The notes below the pieces were generated by a model. It was given only the letters and a program-made list of their open reading frames with translations, made no database searches and was not told the DNA's origin. A stretch of 27,860 nt of DNA from Neocallimastix lanati (nom. inval.) (lineage: Eukaryota > Neocallimastigomycota > Neocallimastigomycetes > Neocallimastigales > Neocallimastigaceae): assembly GCA_016946835.1 (NCBI GenBank), contig JACVTC010000113.1, forward strand, positions 595,001 through 622,860, in the 5' to 3' direction. The position numbers and the translations under genes were made by a program. Positions 24,280 to 27,860 of this stretch are shown in pieces; within the stretch, counting starts at the first letter, position 1; every line of letters starts with the position of its first letter.

Positions 24280-24883
24280 ACATTTAAAATATTCCATATC
24301 TAGTTATTTATTTATTTGGTCGTTTCTCTAGGGAATTATGACACGATAATATATTCTAATAAATATAAGAAAATAATTTATAATAATAATGTTTTATAAT
24401 AATATTTTATTCTTTATTTATTTTTATAATTTTATTTTTATATACATAAATATTTATTATTACATTCTCTTAATTTTATATAATTGTTAAAATAATTATT
24501 TAATATTATATTTTTATTAAACATATCTCTTTAACTATTAATTTCCTAATAACTTTATTTAAAAATACAATTTCATTATTAAATATATTTAACTATTAAT
24601 ATTTAAAATATATTTCCTAAATAAAATATAATTATCAATATTTATAATATAATTCCTAAAACTATATAATTTCTCAAAATAAAATTTAAAATATAAAATA
24701 AAACTTATTAATAATAATGATGAATTAATTTATTATCATAATAATAGAATCATTAATAATATAATTTATCTATTTTAATTATGATAAAAGAATTAACCAT
24801 GCTTTTAAAAATAATTATTTGAATTAACTATATATAAATTATTTTAATTATTATAACCAATAATATTTATACAATATTTCTAA
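24280..24883. repeat. Dispersed repeat copy B (uninterrupted)
   Basis: Direct repeat of copy A, separated from its right end by about 58 bases. It shows the unoccupied copia target (ctattttaattatgataaaag) and contains about 185 bases (roughly 24530-24710) that are absent from copy A. No coding frame. Confidence 0.78.
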
Positions 24884-25070
24884 TGTTAAAATTAAGATAT
24901 AAAATAGTTTTATGATTAATAACGTTACTAGGTTAATATGTTGAATTATATATTAATAATCCAACAATAATTAATTAATAATAATAAAAATAATATAAGA
25001 TAAATAGTTAAGTTATTTAAACACTTAATATCTAAGAATATTTTAAATAATAATTTCTTTGAAGGATTTG

Positions 25071-25120
25071 TTGAAATTATAACTGAATTGAAATCTCAAT
25101 TTCAGTTATTTACATTTCAA
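25071..25120. other. Nested inverted repeat
   Basis: Outer arms TTGAAAT (25071-25077) and ATTTCAA (25114-25120); inner arms ATAACTGAATTGA (25079-25091) and TCAATTTCAGTTAT (25096-25109) with one bulge. Confidence 0.5.
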
Positions 25121-25284
25121 TAATTAAAAATATTATTTATTTAATTATAAATAATATATATATTTAAATAATTAATAATTAATATAAATTCTTGTTTAAT
25201 ATTTAAAGGGTTATCTTAGGCCTAATAATTCTGAGAATATTAATAAATAAGGTTTATATTAATAATTAATTTCAATGATACATT

Positions 25285-25296
25285 TGACGTCACGTG
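25285..25296. promoter_or_regulatory. Composite TGACGTCA/CACGTG site
   Basis: TGACGTCACGTG joins a perfect bZIP (CRE-type) palindrome to a perfect bHLH/E-box palindrome with two shared bases. It is an isolated GC-containing word in very AT-rich DNA. No gene is visible next to it in this window. Confidence 0.35.
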
Positions 25297-25446
25297 TATT
25301 TTATTTATATTATGTTTTTATATATGTTTACAACATATCTATATTAAATTCAATTATTCAAATTAATTATATAATTAAATTTATCCTTATATTTTATTAT
25401 TATTTATATTATTATTATCTTATAATTAAATATTATTATTATGTAA

Positions 25447-25500
25447 CTTACAAAGTATAAAAGAAAGATGTAAAAATCTATCTTTTATGTTCTTTGTAAG
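25447..25500. other. Long hairpin
   Basis: CTTACAAAG (25447-25455) pairs with CTTTGTAAG (25492-25500). Inside it ATAAAAGAAAGAT pairs with ATCTATCTTTTAT with one mismatch. A second small stem (AAGGT...ACCTT) follows. Confidence 0.55.
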
Positions 25501-25856
25501 GTTATTGTAAAATTACCTTAATAGTAATATATTATAGATATTTTATTATTAAATAAAATAAACAAATTTAAAATTAAATTAATTTGATAATTCTAATTAT
25601 CAAAGTTTATTATAAATAAATTTTTATTAAACTAAACATTTAAATATTTATTATTTTTATTATATATCTATATAGTATATTACTATATAGACATATCGAC
25701 TTAGTGAATATTTTTTAATAAACCATATTATTTTATTTAAATTTAAACTATAAATTATATCATAATCTTAACAGGATTTATGAAAATATTTATTTATTGA
25801 ATTATTAGTATATGTAACGAATCGTAGATGGTAGACTCGGGGTTGACACTTAGATA

Positions 25857-25905
25857 TTTAAAATCAAGCAGGGGGGGACGGGTATTACCCTGCTTTGATT
25901 TTAAA
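25857..25905. other. GC-containing hairpin in a small GC island
   Basis: TTTAAAATCAAGCAGGG (25857-25873) pairs with 25888-25905 (CCCTGC-T-TTGATTTTAAA), 17 pairs with one bulge and a loop ggggacgggtatta. It lies at the end of the only GC-rich patch of the right region (about 25815-25890). Could be a structured RNA or a relic element end; identity unknown. Confidence 0.6.
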
Positions 25906-26820
25906 AAAAAAAATAATAATTCTTTTTTTAAAAGTTATTTATTTATTTTTTTTTATTAATATAAAATTTTTTTATTTAAAGTACACACATTTAATTTTTA
26001 AGAAATTGTTACAATATTTATATTTTTTTATAAATTTAAAGTATAATTAATTGTTTATAATTTAAGTAATTTTATAGAATTATTGAATTAATTTTATATC
26101 AATAATTCATTTTTGTTTTAATTTTTATAAATATAATAATATAATATTCAAATATAATTTAATTAAAAATAATTATAAAATAAATATATAGAAAATAGTT
26201 TTTTACTATTTTCTTTGATATTTTTAAGTTAAATAAATTGTTTTTAAAGATTAATATAATAAATTTAATAATCTTTAATTATTTTAAATAATACTTGTAA
26301 TTATTTTCAAAATAAAATAAAATTTTTATAATATTTAATTAATAAATTTGATAATATTTAAATAATAATTTTTATAATAAGTAATAATTTTTAATAATAA
26401 TTTTTTAATAATAAATTTAATTAATAATCTTAATAATTTTATAATAATATTTAATAGTTATAATAAATAAATTTTTATAATAATATTTAATAATTTTAAT
26501 AATTTTATAATATTAATAATTTATAATAATTTTTAGAATAATATTTAATTAATAATTTTAATAATTTTATAATAATTTTTATAATAATATTTAATTAATA
26601 TTTTTAATAATTTAGTATCTTAAAAGTATAATTTTAATATTTACAATTGTATTTTAATATATACATATATTTAATAATATAACAATAAAGTGATTAATTA
26701 AAATTTATTTACATTATTTACAAATTAAAATTAATTTATATCAAAATAAATTAAATTTACAATGAGGTTTAGGTTATGAAGAATATAGGAAAGTACAATT
26801 TAGTAATGTTAAGTTGGTAC

Positions 26821-26861
26821 TTAGATTAAAGGGTAAACTTGGTTGGAAGCCTTTAATCTAA
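26821..26861. other. Perfect 12-bp hairpin
   Basis: TTAGATTAAAGG (26821-26832) and CCTTTAATCTAA (26850-26861) with a 17-base G/T-rich loop. AGGTTAT (26771-26777) can also pair with ATAACCT (26861-26867). Confidence 0.55.
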
Positions 26862-27241
26862 TAACCTTTTGATATTATTTTATTTTTATAAATTGATTTA
26901 TTCAAATATAAAATATTATTTTATTATTAAACTTTTAATTAACTATATTTTTATTTAATATGTTTTATTATAAAGTTATCAGATTATTTGTAAATAATAA
27001 TCTTACAAAGATTTAAAAAAGAATATTTTTTAGTTCTTTTATATTTTGAAAAACAATATAAAATATTTAATAATATATTTTAATAAATACTAATTTAAAG
27101 ATAACAATATAAAATATAATTTTAATATATAAAGTAATAGAATAATACATATATAATATAAGATAATAAAAATATATAAAATAATATAATTAATAAAAAA
27201 CAATTTTTATAAATAATATTCAACTATATTAATTAATATAA

Positions 27242-27350
27242 AAAGGGATAATGTTAATTAATATGTAATACAATATTAATCAATTAATATATTAGGGGTT
27301 CAATAATGTATAAAGGGATAATATTAATTAATATGTAATACAATATTAAT
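27242..27350. repeat. 39-bp direct repeat, two copies
   Basis: aaagggataat(g/a)ttaattaat... at 27242-27280 and 27312-27350, one mismatch, 70-bp offset. Each copy contains ATTAATAT...ATATTAAT, an 8-bp inverted repeat. Confidence 0.8.
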
Positions 27351-27366
27351 TTGGTTATGAACGGTA

Positions 27367-27504
27367 CAAGGATTTAAGGAGTACAAATTATATTTATAAT
27401 TAAATTGTTATTTTTGTGGTATTAAATATAAATTAATTGTATCAAATCCTTGACAAGTAAAGAATTATTAATAATAAAATAAAGGTTATTAATTCATTCT
27501 TTAC
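27367..27504. other. Two adjacent long imperfect hairpins
   Basis: CAAGGATTT (27367-27375) pairs with AAATCCTTG (27444-27452), with further partial pairing inside. Next to it GTAAAGAAT (27457-27465) pairs with ATTCTTTAC (27496-27504), with more pairing inward. Confidence 0.5.
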
Positions 27505-27567
27505 CATAGATGATACGGTATTTTATTTATGTATCTAAATTAATATTTATTTATGGGCAATGACAAT

Positions 27568-27860
27568 AAGGAATTATGACAAAATAATATATTCTAATAT
27601 TAATTAGAAATAACACATACAATAATATAAAATAAAGTAATAAATATATCTTTTTAATGTTCTCTTTATTTATTATTAATTATTAATTATTACATAAATT
27701 ATTATTATTACTCTCTTATATAAATATTATATTAATTATCTCAAATATATATAATATCTCTTTTTAACTATACTAAAATAAAATATAAAATAGCTATTTA
27801 TATGAATTAATTTATCATAAGTATAAACTTATAAATAAAAGAATTCTCCGTTTAATATTA
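27568..27860. repeat. Dispersed repeat copy C, diverged and cut by the window end
   Basis: Begins aaggaattatgacaaaataatatattctaat, matching copies A (about 11564) and B (about 24329), and later shows ctctttttaactata and gaattaatttatcataa as in copy B. More diverged than A is from B and shorter in the middle. Confidence 0.55.

Larger units (their letters stand above)
24884..27567. other. Gene-free AT-rich region with several inverted repeats
   Basis: No reading frame above low-complexity length on either strand. Besides the hairpins listed separately there are short A/T-only palindromes, for example TTTGATAAT...ATTATCAAA at 25583-25604, CTATATAGTA...TACTATATAG at 25668-25690 and AGAAAATAGT...ACTATTTTCT at 26190-26214. 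A/T-only stems of this size are expected by chance at this base composition, so only those with G/C pairs deserve weight. Confidence 0.6.

Noticed and set aside
25275-25460. 61-residue Ile/Tyr-rich frame
   Set aside because: Low-complexity A/T sequence with no conserved feature and overlap with a hairpin.
25829-25848. tRNA-type primer site TGGTAGACTCGGGGTTGAC in the GC island
   Set aside because: It starts TGG, but the spacing from CCA to a T-stem is too short for a tRNA 3' end and no LTR end is recognisable before it.

Overview
The window is extremely AT-rich nuclear DNA from a eukaryote. Its genes have short GT-AG introns, its proteins carry long Asn runs encoded by AAT/AAC repeats, and homopolymer tracts of 24 to 33 bases and trinucleotide arrays are common. 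It also holds one intact Tf1/sushi-like chromovirus and one Ty1/copia element. The best guess is an anaerobic gut fungus (Neocallimastigomycota). A dictyostelid is the main alternative; the fungal character of the chromovirus polyprotein and the presence of a copia element argue against it.

The left 8 kb is host gene space. A coiled-coil protein gene (+ strand, 5' end cut by the window, four exons read here) ends at 1706. It converges on a - strand gene (7988 to 2741) that reads as CTC1, the large subunit of the telomere CST complex, in two exons joined in phase across a 265-nt intron. Positions 7989 to 11513 are AT-rich intergenic DNA with one decayed Gag-protease relic (about 9353-10190).

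Positions 11514 to 24883 are a nest of insertions. A dispersed non-coding repeat (copy A) is split at 11951/24112 by a Ty1/copia element (11952-24111, near-identical 245/243-bp LTRs, ATTAT target duplication). A second, uninterrupted copy of the repeat (copy B, 24280-24883) shows the empty site. The copia leader carries a minisatellite of palindromic units about 37 bp long. That array is in turn split by a full-length chromovirus (12909-19692, LTRs identical by eye, one uninterrupted gag-pol frame ending in a chromodomain). The chromovirus looks capable of encoding its own mobility; the copia element does not: no Gag, a stop codon in integrase, and a frame change with lost sequence before reverse transcriptase.

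The two elements appear to start reverse transcription in two different non-standard ways. The chromovirus has no tRNA-type primer site; the 12 bases around its LTR/leader junction are the exact complement of a segment inside its own LTR, 38 bases downstream of a TATAAATAG box, and an 11-bp inverted repeat brackets the site, as in Tf1 self-priming. The copia primer site instead matches the inside of a tRNA-Lys(CUU), from the anticodon loop back into the D arm, which implies a cleaved half-tRNA primer.

Positions 24884 to 27567 hold no recognisable gene but several strong inverted repeats, one in a small GC-rich island, and a third copy of the dispersed repeat (copy C) runs off the right edge.
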